DNA from: an uncultured Bacteroidota bacterium
GTDB taxonomy: Bacteria > Bacteroidota > Bacteroidia > Bacteroidales > F082
Length of the DNA: 64,000 nt
NCBI GenBank assembly: GCA_937912115.1
Contig: CALDOI010000048.1
Span: forward strand, 89,870-153,869
Reading direction: 5' to 3'
The notes under the pieces are model-generated. The model saw only the letters and a program-made list of their open reading frames with translations, ran no database searches and was not told the origin of the DNA. How positions within the stretch are numbered: the stretch's first letter is position 1; every line of letters begins with the position of its first letter. Shown piece by piece: positions 63,621-64,000 of this stretch. The translations under genes were made by a program, and so were the position numbers.

Positions 63621-64000
63621 TTAGTATAGTAATTTTAACCAGAAATTTCCGGTTAATACTATTAAAACCATTGGAATAGCCCAATACATGAGAGAAGCAA
63701 TCAGCGAAAATACGATCAATCGTTTATTCAACTTTCCATCATGGTTTAATTTTAGAATTCCTATTGTCGCAACTAATAAAAATAATAATCCCGAATAAAA
63801 ACCGGGTGATATTTTTAACAAAATCAGCGACCCGATAATATGTTCAAGGCTATTCATTATTGACCAAAACAAAATGCCCACACCTAAAAATAGATACTTT
63901 TCATTTTTCAGAAATAATACTAATCCTAATAATAAAAACACAAAAAAGAAAAGATTATTGATTAACCAATGAGGGTAACTTAGCACAATGGGCAATCCAT
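63621..64000 (-). CDS. HXXEE-like membrane protein, partial at the window edge
   Basis: The frame is open to the right edge, so the N-terminus lies outside; a TTG at 63995 is only a nominal start. The visible part of about 126 residues has four membrane helices. SLEHIIGSLILLKISPGFYSGLL resembles the second half of HXXEE-family proteins (His, then a Pro-Gly turn), whose function is unknown. The first half with the name-giving motif is not in the window. Confidence 0.5.
   Translation of the reverse strand, partial: GLPIVLSYPHWLINNLFFFVFLLLGLVLFLKNEKYLFLGVGILFWSIMNSLEHIIGSLILLKISPGFYSGLLFLLVATIGILKLNHDGKLNKRLIVFSLIASLMYWAIPMVLIVLTGNFWLKLLY

Noticed and set aside
1..64000. tRNA, rRNA, CRISPR arrays, prophage, restriction or toxin systems
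   Set aside because: I looked for their hallmarks and found none.

Overview
The window looks like part of a chromosome from a Bacteroidota species, most likely an anaerobic or facultative marine or sediment member of the Bacteroidia. The evidence is AT-rich DNA, three proteins with type IX secretion C-terminal sorting domains, several lipoproteins with Cys-Lys-Lys after the lipobox, two TonB-dependent barrels of the carboxypeptidase-regulatory type, DUF5686, DUF2807 and LruC proteins, and promoters with TAnnTTTG-like -7 boxes. I see no tRNA, rRNA, CRISPR array, phage or intact insertion sequence.

Layout. 1-4133: end of a phosphate-selective-type porin, an alkyl-DNA repair protein, a leftward RRM/cold-shock cluster and a cation/proton antiporter. 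4134-12803: small conserved proteins, a lipoprotein/LruC pair, a TonB-dependent barrel and a secreted CotH protein. 12804-20372: an MBL/beta-CASP nuclease-like protein, two small secreted proteins, Na/Pi and AI-2E-type transporters, and two gene graveyards: a galK'-'sglT deletion chimera and a frameshifted DUF2807 remnant. 20451-32679: a complete respiratory nitrate reductase locus in one orientation: diheme cytochrome c, narGHJI, two narK transporters and two Crp/Fnr regulators with identical four-cysteine N-termini. An FNR-like palindrome sits in front of it. 32684-54807: a leftward block with a TonB-dependent receptor, a LytS/LytTR two-component system, four DUF1566 proteins, an ABC exporter with its TetR regulator, a ferredoxin/haem-b membrane protein/Tat flavoprotein set, and a VTC-DUF4956-DUF2490-CotH operon. 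55226-64000: DUF5686 barrel, a tiny basic protein, lipase, DUF1295 protein, TlpA thioredoxin, a periplasmic-binding lipoprotein, a surface lipoprotein and a partial membrane protein.

The main discovery candidate is a regulon. Five promoters, in front of CotH (10521), DUF1566+LytS/LytTR (38671), Spy-like+DUF1566+ferredoxin+cytochrome+flavoprotein (47761), the DUF1566 pair (50725) and VTC-DUF4956-DUF2490-CotH (54703), share one architecture. Each has two TTGAT-type 9-mers repeated with an exact 21-bp period, then exactly 30 bp from the second TTG to an 8-mer that ends in TTTG. This fits the known LytTR operator form (9-bp direct repeats, 12-bp spacer), and one site precedes the operon that encodes the LytTR regulator itself. 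The sequence therefore suggests an autoregulated LytS/LytTR system controlling a cell-surface programme: DUF1566 proteins in lipoprotein and T9SS versions, CotH kinase-like proteins, a polyphosphate-polymerase-like operon and an exported flavin redox module. The function is not known.
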